A stretch of DNA of 64,000 bases, from contig NZ_CP163302.1 in NCBI RefSeq assembly GCF_041022165.1, positions 1,674,001-1,738,000 of the forward strand, written 5' to 3'. Of this stretch, positions 9,116-21,248 are shown in pieces (position 1 is the first letter of the stretch; the number at the start of each line of letters is the position of its first letter). Made by a program: the position numbers and the translations under genes. The notes beneath the pieces were generated by a model. That model saw only the letters and a list, made by a program, of their open reading frames with translations, did no database searches and had not been told where the DNA came from. The stretch comes from Sinomonas sp. P10A9. Its GTDB lineage: Bacteria > Actinomycetota > Actinomycetes > Actinomycetales > Micrococcaceae.

Positions 9116-12100
9116 CGGATGGGTGCCTCCGGCTCCTTCCACGGCACCACGGGATTGCCTCGCCAGTAGGAGGCAGCAGGAACATGCTCGCCGCGCATGA
9201 CGAGCGACGCCGGGCCGACCGTCGCGCCGTCGGAGATCTCCGCCCCGGGCAGGACCACGCCGTGCGGACCGAGAGTGGCCCCCTCGCCGAGCACCACGGT
9301 ATCGATGCTCATGATGCGGTCGTGGAAGAGGTGGGTCTGCACGACGCAGCCCCGGTTGACGGTTGAGCTGGGGCCGAGCGTCACGAGGTCGGCCTCGGGC
9401 AGCCAGTAGCTCTCGCACCATGCTCCCGAACCGATCTTCGCGCCCAGGGACCTCAGCCACCACACGAGAGCGGGGGTGCCGGCCGCCGCGCGCGCGAACC
9501 ACGGCGCCGCGACCATCTCCACGAACGTGTCCTGGACCTCGTTGCGCCAGACGAACGAGCTCCACAGTGGATGCTCGCTGGCGCGGATCCGCCCCACGAA
9601 CAGCCACTTCGCCACGGTCGCGGACGCCGCCGCGACGCCGCCGGCCACGAGCATGACGGCCCCGCACACGAGGGCGGCAGCCAGATAGCCCCAGGCGGCG
9701 GCGAGCCAGTCGAGGGACACGAGGACAACGACGGCGATCGCCACAGTGAGCACGACCGGCAGCGCACGGCACAGCTCCCACAACGCTCGCGCGACCTTGA
9801 GCCGCGACGTCGGGCGGAAGGTCCGCTCGGTGTCGACCGTGATAGCGGTGCGCCGGAGGCGGACGGGCGGGCTCCCGAGCCACGACGAGCCGGACTTGGC
9901 CTTCTTGGGGGTGGCGGAGAGGACCGCGACGAGGCCGTCCTTCGGCACCGAGCGGCCGGCCGCTGTCATGCCCGAGTTGCCCAGGAAGGCGCGCTTGCCC
10001 ACCTTGGCCGGGGCGATCCTCACCCAGCCGCCGCCGAGCTCGTAGCTGGCGACCATCGTGTCGTCGGCGAGGAACGCACCGTCGGCCACCGTGGTCATCT
10101 TGGGCAGGAGCAGCACCGTTGACGCCTCGACGTCCTTGCCGATCTTCGCGCCCAGGATCCTCAGCCACACCGGCGTGAAGAGGCTCGCGTAGATCGGGAA
10201 GAGGACGTCGCGCGCCATGTCCAGCACCCGTTCTGTGGCCCAGACCTGCCACCCTGTGCGGGACCGGATGCGGTGGTAGCCCTCCGTCAGGCCGAGGCCG
10301 AGCAGCCGGGTGACCCCGGCGATGAGCAGAAGATTGAGCGCGAACCACGCGGCGGCCGCGAGGGGCGTCGCAGCGAGGAGCGGCCCCACGGCCTCGTGGA
10401 GTGAATGGTGCCCACGGACCAAACCTACGAGGACGAGAGTGGCCGCTGCGGCCGAGACGAACGGAATGAGGGCCAGGAGCGTCGAGCCCGCGGCGAACGC
10501 GCCGATCCACGCGCCCTCCCGCACCCGGGACCGCCTCACGGTGGCCTCGGGCCAGCTCGGTTTCGCCTTGCCCACGCGGGTCGCGGGCGACCCGGCGACG
10601 CGCAGGCCCTCCTTGACCCTCCCCGAGACGGCCGAGCCGGGGTCGACGACGGCTCCCGCGCCGATGCGCGCCCCGGGCAGGAGTGTGCTGCGGGCGCCGA
10701 TCGTCGCGCCGGAGCCGATGCTGATGCCCCCGATGTGGACCCAGTCGCCGTCGATCCACCAGCCCGAGAGGTCAACTTCGGGCTCCACCGACGCGCCGGA
10801 TCCGACGGACAGCATGCCGGTGACCGGCGGTACGGAATGGAGCACGGCGTCCCGGCCGATCTTCGCGCCCAGGGCCCGTGCGTAGTAGGGGACCCACGGC
10901 GCGCTCGCGAGGCTCACGGCCTGCGCGAGATCCGCGATCTGCTCTGCGAGCCACAGCCTCAGGTGCACGCTGCCCGAGCGCGGGTAGCGCCCGGGAGCGA
11001 CTCCCCGCAGCAGCAGGCGCGCGGCCACCACCGAGATGCCCATGCGGCCCCACGGACTCACGAACACGATCCATGACGCCGCGACCCACCACCACGAGAG
11101 CGTCGGGGCTGCGGAGAACCCGGAGCCGGTGGCAATCGCGGCGGCTCCCGACAGCAGATTGTTCCCGGCCGCGAGGTACGTGAGCCAGCGCATGCCGACG
11201 AGGATGAAGAGTGGGATCCCCATGAGCGTCTGGACCAGCTGGGTCCTGCGGGACGTGGGCCGCACGGTGCGCTCGCGGGGTTCCGTGGACCCCGCTGGCG
11301 CGGAGCCGAGCACCGCCTCGACGAGGGCCCCGACGCGGGGGTGGGCGTAGATGTCGGCGACCGTCACCGTGGGGTAGCGCCGCCGCAGCGCCGAGACGAG
11401 CTGGGCCGCGGCGAGGGATCCACCGCCGTGGGCGAAGAAGTCGGCGTCGAGCCCAGGCGCCCTCGTGCCGAGGACAGCGCCCCACTGCTCGACGATCCAC
11501 GCGGCGTCCTCGGGAAGCTCGAGGTCCGGGCCCTCGTCGTTGTCCTGGCCGGGCAGCGGCCACGGAAGCGCGTTGCGGTCCACCTTGCCGCTCGTCTTGG
11601 TCGGGAGGGTGTCGACGACGGCGAGCACCGGCACGAGCGCCGCCGGCAGCTCGCGCCTGAGGTGCCTGCGGGACGCGGCGAGGTCCGGTGCAGTGCCCTC
11701 GACCGGCGCAAGGTAGCCGACGAGGATCTGGTTCCCGGCCGCCGTCGTGCGCACGGCAGCAGCCGCGCCGGCGATGCCGGGGAGCGACTGGAGTGCGGCG
11801 TCGACCTCTCCGAGCTCGATCCGGCGGCCGCCGAGCTTGACCTGCTCGTCGGCGCGGCCCTGGAAGAGGAGGCCCGCGGACTCGAACTTGACGAGGTCGC
11901 CCGAGCGGTAGGCGCGCTCCCAGCCGAGCGTGGGCATGGGGGCGTACTTCTCGGCGTCCTTGGCCGGGTCGAGGTAACGGGCCAGGCCGATGCCGCCGAT
12001 GATGAGCTCGCCGATGCCGCCCTCCGCGACGGGCAAGCCTGCGGCGTCGACGATCGCGAGGTCCCAACCGTCGAGGGGGAGCCCGATCCGCACGGGGCCG

Positions 12101-13113
12101 ACGCCGTCCATCGGCGCCGCGCACGCCACGACGGTCGCCTCGGTGGGCCCGTACGTGTTCCACACTTCGCGGCCGTCCACGGCGAGCCGCGCCGCAAGCT
12201 CCGGCGGGCAGGCCTCGCCGCCGAAGATGAGCAGGCGGACGTTCTCGAGGGCCTCGGCCGGCCAGAGCGCGGCGAGGGTCGGAACCGTCGAGACGATCGT
12301 GATGCCCCGCTGCACGAGCCACGGGCCCAGATCCATCCCGGTCCGCACGAGGGCCCGGGGTGCCGGCACGAGGCATGCGCCGTGGCGCCAGGCAAGCCAC
12401 ATCTCCTCGCACGAGGCGTCGAAAGCGACTGAGAGCCCGGCGAGGACCCGGTCCTCGGGGCCGATCGGCTCGTCCTGGAGGAACAGCCTGGCCTCGGCAT
12501 CCACGAATGCAGCGGCAGAGCGGTGCGCCACGGCCACGCCCTTGGGCGTCCCCGTGGACCCCGACGTGAAGATGATCCAGCAGTCGTCCTCGGGGGCCGC
12601 CGGGCGCGGTGCGGGGAACGGCTTGGGGCGCTTCTGGTCCACGACCATCGTCCCGCCGCCCCGCAGGATCCCGGCAACCTTCGCCTCGCTGAACACGAGC
12701 TTGGCACGCTCGTCCGGGTCGTCGGCGTCCACCGGGACGTACGCGGCCCCCACGAGCATGGTTGCGAGGATGGCCACGTACAGCTCGGTGGTTCCGGAGG
12801 GGATGCGGATCCCCAGACGGTCCCCGGCCCCGAGGCCCGCGGCGTGCAGCCTGCGGCCCATCGCACGGACCTCCTCGAGGAGCTCCGTGTAGGAGAGCGC
12901 GCGCGTTCCGTCGTCGAGAGCGGGCGCCTCGGGAAAGGCTTCGGCGGTCGCGGTCAGGACGTCGATGAGGGTCCGAGGGTCCGGGGTGCGGTCGGACCCG
13001 GGCAGCTGGGGCGGATACGGCTGCCCGGTCTCGAGGGGGCGCGGGGTCTCTGAGGCCTGATCGTCGAGTGGTTCACTCACAGCCGTGCCTTCAGGCTCGT
13101 TGGTCGATGTCAT
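9112..13113 (-). CDS. Pls/PosA-type non-ribosomal peptide synthetase (poly-amino acid synthetase)
   Basis: 1333 residues in the order adenylation, carrier, then a membrane-embedded C-terminal region. A-domain motifs: IIFTSGSTGTPKG (about residues 180-192), FDAS (231), NTYGPTEA (319-326), YRSGDLV (402), and the catalytic Lys in TSGKVDR (about 508). Carrier domain: HGGGSLAAAQL, phosphopantetheine Ser near 566. The C-terminal 700 residues alternate pairs of hydrophobic helices with three left-handed beta-helix (hexapeptide repeat) domains, as in epsilon-poly-L-lysine synthetase, where they join monomers at the membrane without thioesterase or condensation domains. The start at 13113 was chosen as the first plausible Met; an ATG at 13188 adds a proline-rich leader of 25. 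The monomer (Lys, Dab, other) cannot be read with certainty; the position after FDAS-C is Glu. Confidence 0.9.
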   Translation of the reverse strand: MTSTNEPEGTAVSEPLDDQASETPRPLETGQPYPPQLPGSDRTPDPRTLIDVLTATAEAFPEAPALDDGTRALSYTELLEEVRAMGRRLHAAGLGAGDRLGIRIPSGTTELYVAILATMLVGAAYVPVDADDPDERAKLVFSEAKVAGILRGGGTMVVDQKRPKPFPAPRPAAPEDDCWIIFTSGSTGTPKGVAVAHRSAAAFVDAEARLFLQDEPIGPEDRVLAGLSVAFDASCEEMWLAWRHGACLVPAPRALVRTGMDLGPWLVQRGITIVSTVPTLAALWPAEALENVRLLIFGGEACPPELAARLAVDGREVWNTYGPTEATVVACAAPMDGVGPVRIGLPLDGWDLAIVDAAGLPVAEGGIGELIIGGIGLARYLDPAKDAEKYAPMPTLGWERAYRSGDLVKFESAGLLFQGRADEQVKLGGRRIELGEVDAALQSLPGIAGAAAAVRTTAAGNQILVGYLAPVEGTAPDLAASRRHLRRELPAALVPVLAVVDTLPTKTSGKVDRNALPWPLPGQDNDEGPDLELPEDAAWIVEQWGAVLGTRAPGLDADFFAHGGGSLAAAQLVSALRRRYPTVTVADIYAHPRVGALVEAVLGSAPAGSTEPRERTVRPTSRRTQLVQTLMGIPLFILVGMRWLTYLAAGNNLLSGAAAIATGSGFSAAPTLSWWWVAASWIVFVSPWGRMGISVVAARLLLRGVAPGRYPRSGSVHLRLWLAEQIADLAQAVSLASAPWVPYYARALGAKIGRDAVLHSVPPVTGMLSVGSGASVEPEVDLSGWWIDGDWVHIGGISIGSGATIGARSTLLPGARIGAGAVVDPGSAVSGRVKEGLRVAGSPATRVGKAKPSWPEATVRRSRVREGAWIGAFAAGSTLLALIPFVSAAAATLVLVGLVRGHHSLHEAVGPLLAATPLAAAAWFALNLLLIAGVTRLLGLGLTEGYHRIRSRTGWQVWATERVLDMARDVLFPIYASLFTPVWLRILGAKIGKDVEASTVLLLPKMTTVADGAFLADDTMVASYELGGGWVRIAPAKVGKRAFLGNSGMTAAGRSVPKDGLVAVLSATPKKAKSGSSWLGSPPVRLRRTAITVDTERTFRPTSRLKVARALWELCRALPVVLTVAIAVVVLVSLDWLAAAWGYLAAALVCGAVMLVAGGVAAASATVAKWLFVGRIRASEHPLWSSFVWRNEVQDTFVEMVAAPWFARAAAGTPALVWWLRSLGAKIGSGAWCESYWLPEADLVTLGPSSTVNRGCVVQTHLFHDRIMSIDTVVLGEGATLGPHGVVLPGAEISDGATVGPASLVMRGEHVPAASYWRGNPVVPWKEPEAPIR

Positions 13114-13232
13114 CGTGCCGCCATTCTTCCACCGGTGCCTCGGCTCCGGAGGGATCTCGGGGCCGAGGCGCTGGTCACGGCCGGGCATCGCCGGCTGTCA
13201 GTGACGACGGCGCGTCAGGGAACGGCAGCCTG

Positions 13233-14198
13233 TCAGGGAACGAGAAGGACCTTGCCCGTCGTGGCGCGGCCCTCGAGCGCCCGGTGGGCGTCGGCGGCCT
13301 GGCTCAGGGGGAACTGGGCCCCGATGCGGACATTGAGCGTCCCGTCCGCTACGGCGCCGAAGACCTCGGACGACCGCCAACGGCGCTCGGCGGCGTTGAG
13401 GAGGTGGTGGCCGAGGGTGGGGCGGGTGAGGAACAGCGAGCCGCCGGCATTGAGCCGCTGGGGGTCGACCGGCTCCACCGGACCGGAGGCAGCGCCGAAC
13501 AGTACGAGCATGCCGCGGATGCGCAGGCACTCGAGCGAGCCGTCGAACGTGTCCCGCCCCACGCCGTCGTACACGACATCGACCCCTGTGCCGTTGGTGA
13601 GCTCGCGGACCTGCTTGGGGAACTCGTGGTAGCGGATCACATGGTCGGCCCCAGCGCCTGCTGCGAGTTCGGCCTTGCCGTCCGTGGACACGGTGGTGAT
13701 GACCCGGGCGCCGCGCGCTTTGAGCATCTGGATGAGCAGGAGCCCCACGCCGCCGGCGCCCGCGTGGAGGAGGACCGTCTGGCCCGGCTCGACGCGGAAG
13801 GTCGAGTTGATGAGGTAGTGGGCCGTCATGCCCTGGAGCGGCAGCGCGGCCGCCGTCAGGAGGTCAACACCCTCGGGGACGGGGAGCGCCCGGTCCGCCG
13901 CGATGAGCGTGTACTGCGCATACGTGGCAGTGCCTTCGGCTGTGGCGACGCGGTCACCCTTCGCGAAGTCGGTCACCCCCTCTCCGACGGCGGTGACGAC
14001 GCCGGAGGCCTCGGAACCGGGGGTGAAGGGCAGCGGGACCTTGTACAGTCCCTGCCGCTGGTACGTCTCGATGAAGTTCACGCCCGCGGCGGCGACGCGG
14101 ACGAGGAGCTGGCCGGGGCCCGGCTCGGGCATGCCGACCTCAGCGGGGGCGAGGACCTCGGGCCCTCCCGGGACTGTGGCGACGATGGCGTTGATCAT
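13233..14198 (-). CDS. NADPH:quinone oxidoreductase (zeta-crystallin-like)
   Basis: 321 residues from the ATG at 14198, which has GGAGAG 6 nt upstream. A medium-chain dehydrogenase/reductase without structural zinc: the N-terminal GroES-like domain ends in GSEASGVV, the NADP-binding Rossmann fold has AGAGGVG(LLLIQ) at about residues 148-154, and ALEGRATTGKVLLVP at the C-terminus is the usual QOR ending. Members reduce quinones by one-electron transfer or act on alpha,beta-unsaturated carbonyls. It lies 120 bp upstream of the Pls-like gene in the same direction and diverges from argC. Confidence 0.88.
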   Translation of the reverse strand: MINAIVATVPGGPEVLAPAEVGMPEPGPGQLLVRVAAAGVNFIETYQRQGLYKVPLPFTPGSEASGVVTAVGEGVTDFAKGDRVATAEGTATYAQYTLIAADRALPVPEGVDLLTAAALPLQGMTAHYLINSTFRVEPGQTVLLHAGAGGVGLLLIQMLKARGARVITTVSTDGKAELAAGAGADHVIRYHEFPKQVRELTNGTGVDVVYDGVGRDTFDGSLECLRIRGMLVLFGAASGPVEPVDPQRLNAGGSLFLTRPTLGHHLLNAAERRWRSSEVFGAVADGTLNVRIGAQFPLSQAADAHRALEGRATTGKVLLVP

Positions 14199-14263
14199 GG
14201 GATTCTCTCCTGCTTCTCGTTTCGCGTCCGGACCCATCCTAAGGACACGCACTCGATCCCCCT

Positions 14264-16532
<2,269 letters not shown>

Positions 16533-16539
16533 GGCCCGC

Positions 16540-17520
16540 ATGACAGAGAGCAGCAGCGCTGACGTGAGCGCGGCGCGCAGGAACATCCGTCTGGCGATGG
16601 ACAAGGCCGAAACCCTCATCGAGGCCCTGCCGTGGATCCAGAAGTTCGCCGGCACCACGATGGTGGTGAAGTACGGCGGCAACGCCATGGTCAACGACGA
16701 GCTGCGCCGCGCCTTCGCTGAGGACATCGTGTTCCTCCACCACGTGGGCATCCACCCGGTCGTTGTCCATGGAGGCGGCCCGCAGATCAGCGCCATGCTG
16801 AACCGCGTGGGGATCGAGAGCGAGTTCAAGGGCGGCCTGCGCGTCACGACGCCCGAGGCGATGGAAGTGGTCCGGATGGTCCTCACGGGCCAGGTCAGCC
16901 GAGAGCTCGTGGGCCTCATCAACTCCCACGGGCCGTACGCCGTGGGCCTGTCGGGCGAGGATGCCGGCCTGCTCCGCGCGGTGCGCACGGGCGCCGTCGT
17001 GGACGGCGAGGAGGTGGACCTCGGCCTCGTCGGCGAGGTCGTCGGCGTCGAGCCTGGCGCGGTGCTGGACATCCTCGAGGCCGGGCGGATCCCGGTCATC
17101 TCGGGGATTGCCCCCGAGGTCGTCCTCCCGGAGACCGCCGGGGCCGCGCCTGCCTTCCAGCCCACCGGCCAGGTGCTCAACGTCAACGCGGACACTGCCG
17201 CCGCCGCGGTCGCCGTTGCCCTCGGGGCCTCGCGTCTCGTGATCCTGACCGACGTCGAGGGCCTGTACCGAAACTGGCCGGACAGGGATTCGCTCGTCTC
17301 CCAGATCTCGGCCTCGGAGCTCCGCGAGATGCTCCCGGAGCTCGCCTCAGGCATGATCCCCAAGATGGCCGCGTGCCTCAAGGCGGTCACCGAGGGCGTG
17401 GACCGTGCCGCGATCGTCGACGGGCGCAGCCCCCACACGATGCTCCTCGAGATCTTCACGAACGCCGGAGTCGGCACCCAGGTGGTGCCCGACGGGGAAG
17501 GAACGGGTACACCAGCATGA
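16540..17520 (+). CDS. argB: Acetylglutamate kinase
   Basis: 326 residues, amino-acid kinase family; phosphorylates N-acetylglutamate, usually the arginine feedback-inhibited step. Seen: an N-terminal helix ([17 protein letters not shown]) of the kind needed for the arginine-sensitive hexameric form, KYGGNAM (phosphate-binding Lys), HGGGPQI for substrate, [10 protein letters not shown] and GMIPKM (active-site Lys). The helix suggests feedback inhibition by arginine. ATG at 16540; the stop overlaps the argD start (ATGA). Confidence 0.96.
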   Translation: MTESSSADVSAARRNIRLAMDKAETLIEALPWIQKFAGTTMVVKYGGNAMVNDELRRAFAEDIVFLHHVGIHPVVVHGGGPQISAMLNRVGIESEFKGGLRVTTPEAMEVVRMVLTGQVSRELVGLINSHGPYAVGLSGEDAGLLRAVRTGAVVDGEEVDLGLVGEVVGVEPGAVLDILEAGRIPVISGIAPEVVLPETAGAAPAFQPTGQVLNVNADTAAAAVAVALGASRLVILTDVEGLYRNWPDRDSLVSQISASELREMLPELASGMIPKMAACLKAVTEGVDRAAIVDGRSPHTMLLEIFTNAGVGTQVVPDGEGTGTPA

Positions 17521-18836
17521 CCAGCGAGAACCTCCAGGGGCACCGCCCCCTCTCCGAGCTTGTCGGTGCCTCGTCGGGTGCGTCCTGGCTTGCGAGGTAT
17601 TCGGACTCGCTCATGGGCGTGTTCGGCACGCCGCAGCGCGTGCTCGTCCGCGGCCAGGGCTGCTACGTGTGGGACGCCGACGGCAAGCAGTACCTCGACC
17701 TGCTCGGCGGCATCGCGGTCAACGCGCTCGGCCACGCGCACCCGTTCGTCACCTCGGTCATCTCGTCCCAGCTCTCCACGCTCGGGCACGTCTCGAACTT
17801 CTTCACAAGCCCCACGCAGGTGGCCCTCGCGGAGAAGCTCCTGCAGCTCACCGGCGCACCCGCGGGGTCGAAGGTGTTCTTCGCGAACTCGGGCACCGAG
17901 GCCAACGAGGCGGCGTTCAAGCTCGCGAGGCGGAACGCCACCAACGCGGCCGGGGGGAAGCGCACCAAGGTCGTCGCCCTCGAGGGCGCGTTCCACGGCC
18001 GCACGATGGGCGCCCTCGCGCTGACGGCCAAGAAGGCCTACCGCGAGCCGTTCGAACCGCTGCCCGGCGGCGTCGTGCACGTGCCGTTCGGTGACATCGA
18101 CGCCCTCGCCGCTGCCGTGGACGAGACCACGCAGGCCGTCTTCCTCGAGCCGATTCAGGGCGAGGCCGGCGTCGTGCCGCTTCCGCCGGGCTACCTCGCC
18201 GCGGCTCGAAAGCTCACGCACGACGCCGGCGCCCTCCTGATCGTCGACGAGGTCCAGACCGGGATGGGCCGCACCGGAACCTGGCTCGCGATCGAGGGCT
18301 CGGGGATCGTGCCCGACGCCGTGACGCTCGCGAAGGGACTCGGCGGGGGCTTCCCGATCGGTGCCCTCGTGACGTTCGGCGCCGAGAACAGCGCGCGCCT
18401 CTCGGCCGGTCAGCACGGAACCACGTTCGGCGGAAACCCGGTCGCCACGGCCGCGGCGCTCGCCACGGTCCATGCCATCGAGACCCAGGGCGTCCTCGCG
18501 AAGGTCCGGGCCGTGGGGGAGCGGCTCCGCACCGCCCTCGCCGCGCTTCCCGAGGTAGCCGAGGTCCGCGGTCGCGGCCTGCTCCTCGGAATCGATCTGA
18601 CCGGTCCTGGCGGGGACGCCGCGCAGGTGCCGGCCGGCGCGAACCTGGCGGCCGCCGTCGTGAACCAGGCGCTCGAGGCGGGCTTCATCATCAACGCGCC
18701 CGGCCCGCGGACCATCCGCCTCGCCCCGCCGCTCATCCTCACGGCAGCGCAGGCGGACACCTTCGTCGCCGCGCTGCCCGCCCTCGTTGCCGCCGCCGCC
18801 GACCATCTGGCCCAGACCGCCAAGGAGACCAAGTGA
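17517..18836 (+). CDS. argD: Acetylornithine aminotransferase
   Basis: 439 residues, class III PLP-dependent aminotransferase; converts N-acetylglutamate semialdehyde to N-acetylornithine. Motifs: [11 protein letters not shown] (phosphate-binding), [23 protein letters not shown], and the PLP Lys in [14 protein letters not shown]. The internal insertion [12 protein letters not shown] near the C-terminus is slightly longer than usual. ATG at 17517 overlaps the argB stop, and the stop overlaps the argF GTG, so translation is coupled along the operon. Confidence 0.96.
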   Translation: MTSENLQGHRPLSELVGASSGASWLARYSDSLMGVFGTPQRVLVRGQGCYVWDADGKQYLDLLGGIAVNALGHAHPFVTSVISSQLSTLGHVSNFFTSPTQVALAEKLLQLTGAPAGSKVFFANSGTEANEAAFKLARRNATNAAGGKRTKVVALEGAFHGRTMGALALTAKKAYREPFEPLPGGVVHVPFGDIDALAAAVDETTQAVFLEPIQGEAGVVPLPPGYLAAARKLTHDAGALLIVDEVQTGMGRTGTWLAIEGSGIVPDAVTLAKGLGGGFPIGALVTFGAENSARLSAGQHGTTFGGNPVATAAALATVHAIETQGVLAKVRAVGERLRTALAALPEVAEVRGRGLLLGIDLTGPGGDAAQVPAGANLAAAVVNQALEAGFIINAPGPRTIRLAPPLILTAAQADTFVAALPALVAAAADHLAQTAKETK

Positions 18837-19822
18837 ACACCGCCGCCGGAACAGTACGGCACTTCCTCAAGGACACCGACCTCAGCCCCGCCGAGCAGGC
18901 CGAGGTACTCGATCTCGCCGTGCGCATGAAGGCAGCGCCCTACTCGGTCCAGCCGCTCGCCGCCGATGGCTCCGCCCGCAAGACCGTCGCGGTCATCTTC
19001 GACAAGACCTCGACCCGTACCCGCGTTTCCTTCGCCACGGGAGTCTCGGACCTGGGCGGAACGCCGCTCGTCATCAACCCGGGTGAGGCCCAGATCGGCC
19101 ACAAGGAGTCTGTCGAGGACACCGCGAAGGTCCTCGAGCGGATGGTCGCCGCGATCGTGTGGCGCACGGGCGCCCATCAGGGACTCGTGGACATGGCCGC
19201 GAACTCGCGAGTGCCCGTGGTCAACGCCCTGTGCGACGACTACCACCCCTGCCAGCTGCTCGCGGATCTCCTGACGGTCAAGGAGCACAAGGGCACGCTC
19301 GCCGGGCTCTCCATGGCGTACCTCGGCGACGCGGCGAACAACATGGCCAACTCGTACCTCCTCGCCGGTGTCACGGCCGGCATGCACGTGCGCGTCGCTG
19401 GGCCCGAAGGCTACCTTCCCTCACCGGAGGTCGTCGCCGAGGCCGAGGACGTTGCCGTCAAGACCGGCGGGTCCGTCCTTGTGACGATCGACCCCGCGGC
19501 CGCGCTCGAGGGCGCCGACGTGGTCACCACCGACACCTGGGTCTCGATGGGCCAGGAGGCCGAGAAGGCGGAGCGCATGACGCTCTTCCGCGACTACTCT
19601 GTCGATGCCGAGGCGATGGCCACGGCCGCGCCCGACGCCGTGTTCCTCCACTGCCTCCCGGCATACCGCGGGTACGAGGTCGCCGCCGAGGTCATCGACG
19701 GGCCGCAGTCCGTGGTGTGGGACGAGGCCGAGAATCGCCTGCACGCGCAGAAGGCCCTCCTCGCGTGGGTCCTGCACTATTCGGGGCAAGCCGTCGTCGA
19801 GGGCCTCCCGGCGGTGCCCTGA
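18833..19822 (+). CDS. argF: Ornithine carbamoyltransferase
   Basis: 329 residues, anabolic OTCase; ornithine plus carbamoyl phosphate to citrulline. Carbamoyl-phosphate-binding STRTR at about residues 60-64, DDYHPCQLLADLLT (HPxQ), and the ornithine-side HCLPAYRG at about 270 with the catalytic Cys. Four-base overlap with argD upstream; argR starts 4 bp after the stop. Confidence 0.97.
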   Translation: MNTAAGTVRHFLKDTDLSPAEQAEVLDLAVRMKAAPYSVQPLAADGSARKTVAVIFDKTSTRTRVSFATGVSDLGGTPLVINPGEAQIGHKESVEDTAKVLERMVAAIVWRTGAHQGLVDMAANSRVPVVNALCDDYHPCQLLADLLTVKEHKGTLAGLSMAYLGDAANNMANSYLLAGVTAGMHVRVAGPEGYLPSPEVVAEAEDVAVKTGGSVLVTIDPAAALEGADVVTTDTWVSMGQEAEKAERMTLFRDYSVDAEAMATAAPDAVFLHCLPAYRGYEVAAEVIDGPQSVVWDEAENRLHAQKALLAWVLHYSGQAVVEGLPAVP

Positions 19823-19826
19823 GGGG

Positions 19827-20351
19827 ATGGCGGTGACCTCGATCCCGGGCTCTGCTCCGCAGACCAAGGCGGCCCGCCAGGCGCGCATCCGCGCACTCCT
19901 GGCGGGGGCCTCGGTGCGCTCGCAGGCGGAGCTCGCAACGCTCCTCGCGGACGACGGCGTGCAGGTCACCCAGGCGACCCTCTCCCGTGACCTTGTGGAG
20001 ATCGGGGCGGTGCGCGTGCGCGGCGCGGACGGCGGCCTCGTCTACGCGATCAGGGGAGAGGGCGGCGACCGGAGCCCCCGGACCGGCCAGGCCCCTGAGG
20101 TGCTCGATGCCCGGCTCGCGAAGCTCTGCGCCGATCTGCTGGTCACGGCCGAGGCCTCGGCGAATATCGTGGTGCTGCGTACCCCGCCGGGTGCGGCCAA
20201 TTTCCTGGCTCTCGCGATCGACCACTCGGTGATCCCCTCGATCCTCGGCACGATCGCCGGGGACGACACGGTCATGATCATCACGCGCGACGCCGCCGGG
20301 GGCGAGGCCGTCGCGGCCCGGTTCCTCGAGCTCGCGTCTCAGGGGGCCTGA
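19827..20351 (+). CDS. argR: Arginine repressor
   Basis: 174 residues, ArgR/AhrC family. The N-terminal winged helix (QARIRALLAGASVRSQAELATLL, then VTQATLSRDLVEIG with the recognition helix SRDL) binds ARG boxes; the C-terminal domain has the arginine-binding and trimerising segment GTIAGDDTVMII. GAGGGG just before the ATG at 19827 gives a strong ribosome site. It closes the argCJBDFR unit and should act on the tandem boxes before argC and, 17 kb away, before argG. Confidence 0.96.
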   Translation: MAVTSIPGSAPQTKAARQARIRALLAGASVRSQAELATLLADDGVQVTQATLSRDLVEIGAVRVRGADGGLVYAIRGEGGDRSPRTGQAPEVLDARLAKLCADLLVTAEASANIVVLRTPPGAANFLALAIDHSVIPSILGTIAGDDTVMIITRDAAGGEAVAARFLELASQGA

Positions 20352-20374
20352 GCCGGGTAGCACCAATCACAACA

Positions 20375-20428
20375 GGCCCCGGCCGGCATGGCATGCCTGC
20401 AGCAGCGCCTGTTATGCCGGTGAGGGCC
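20375..20428 (+). terminator. Candidate hairpin after argR
   Basis: GGCCCCGGCCGGCAT (20375-20389) pairs with ATGCCGGTGAGGGCC (20414-20428) over 7+5 bp with a 3-nt internal mismatch and a 24-nt loop that is itself partly palindromic. No T-run. The 218-bp gap after argR otherwise holds nothing recognised. Confidence 0.3.
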
Positions 20429-20569
20429 TCTCATGCGGAACCTCGCGGCCGCGATCGAACCCGGCCGGCCCATCCGCCTCCTGGGCCTGGGGGCCGAGAT
20501 GACCATGCCCGACGACGCCCGCGAGGGGCACACGCCCACGCGCGGCGGCTGGTGACCGCGTCAACCCTG

Positions 20570-21154
20570 TCAGAAGCGATTCGCCAGCTCGGTGAGCTTC
20601 TGCACGTAGGCCGGCCAGTCCAGGCTCGGGAGGTTGCCGGTGCCCGCACGGAGCCCGGCCGCGCCGTCGATCGACTCGCGGAGGATGTCGGCGTGCCCAG
20701 CATGCCGGGCGAGGTCTGAGAGCACGTGCACCATGACTTGGCCCAAAGTGACCTGCGCCCGCTCCTCGGGCCACCACGGGACGCATCCGACCGTGTCGAG
20801 GGGGAGGGTATCGACAGTCGCGTCAGCGAACGCCCAGACCCGCCGGTAGAGGTCGACGATCCCCTCCGCGGTCTCATTCTCGGTCGCGTACCAGTCGGCC
20901 TGCGGGTCGGCGTCGGTCTCCTCGTCGGACACGCGTTCCTCGGGCGAGGGCCACGAACGCCCGAAGACGTCCCCGAAGTACCCGATCTCCACGTTCGCCG
21001 CGTGCTTGACGATGCCGAGCAGGCTCGTGCCCGTGGGCGTGCGGGGGAGCCGGAGGTCGCGTTCGCTGAGCCCCTCGAGCTTCCACACGAGCGCGTCCCG
21101 GGTGCTCTGGAGGTAGCGCCGTAGCGCGTCTTTGGGGTCGCTGGGGCCGGTCAT
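20570..21154 (-). CDS. DinB family protein (DUF664)
   Basis: 194 residues, four-helix DinB/DUF664 fold: the ALVWKLEGLSERDL helix, LLGIVKHAANVEIGYFGDVFG (first metal His) and MVHVLSDLARHAGHADILRE (two His) provide the His3 metal site. Many actinobacterial relatives depend on mycothiol or are of unknown function. TAGAAT (21166-21161, minus strand) ends 6 nt before the ATG, so the mRNA appears leaderless. It is convergent with argR and diverges from the next gene. Confidence 0.85.
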   Translation of the reverse strand: MTGPSDPKDALRRYLQSTRDALVWKLEGLSERDLRLPRTPTGTSLLGIVKHAANVEIGYFGDVFGRSWPSPEERVSDEETDADPQADWYATENETAEGIVDLYRRVWAFADATVDTLPLDTVGCVPWWPEERAQVTLGQVMVHVLSDLARHAGHADILRESIDGAAGLRAGTGNLPSLDWPAYVQKLTELANRF

Positions 21155-21235
21155 GCCAGCATTCTACGAATTGCCATTCTACAAATCGCCCGGCGATCGA
21201 TCAGGAATCGAGAAGGCCGCCGGAAACGCCAGACG

Positions 21236-21241
21236 TAGGCT
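21236..21241 (+). promoter_or_regulatory. Leaderless -10 box (TAGGCT)
   Basis: TAGGCT followed by 7 nt and the ATG at 21249, which decides that start over in-frame codons further upstream that run into the divergent DinB gene. Confidence 0.45.
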
Positions 21242-21248
21242 GGGCAGC

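Noticed and set aside
20352..20569. Attachment site or mobile element at the left edge of the accessory block
   Set aside because: Only an imperfect hairpin is present; no integrase, transposase, tRNA or matching direct repeat near 37.1 kb.
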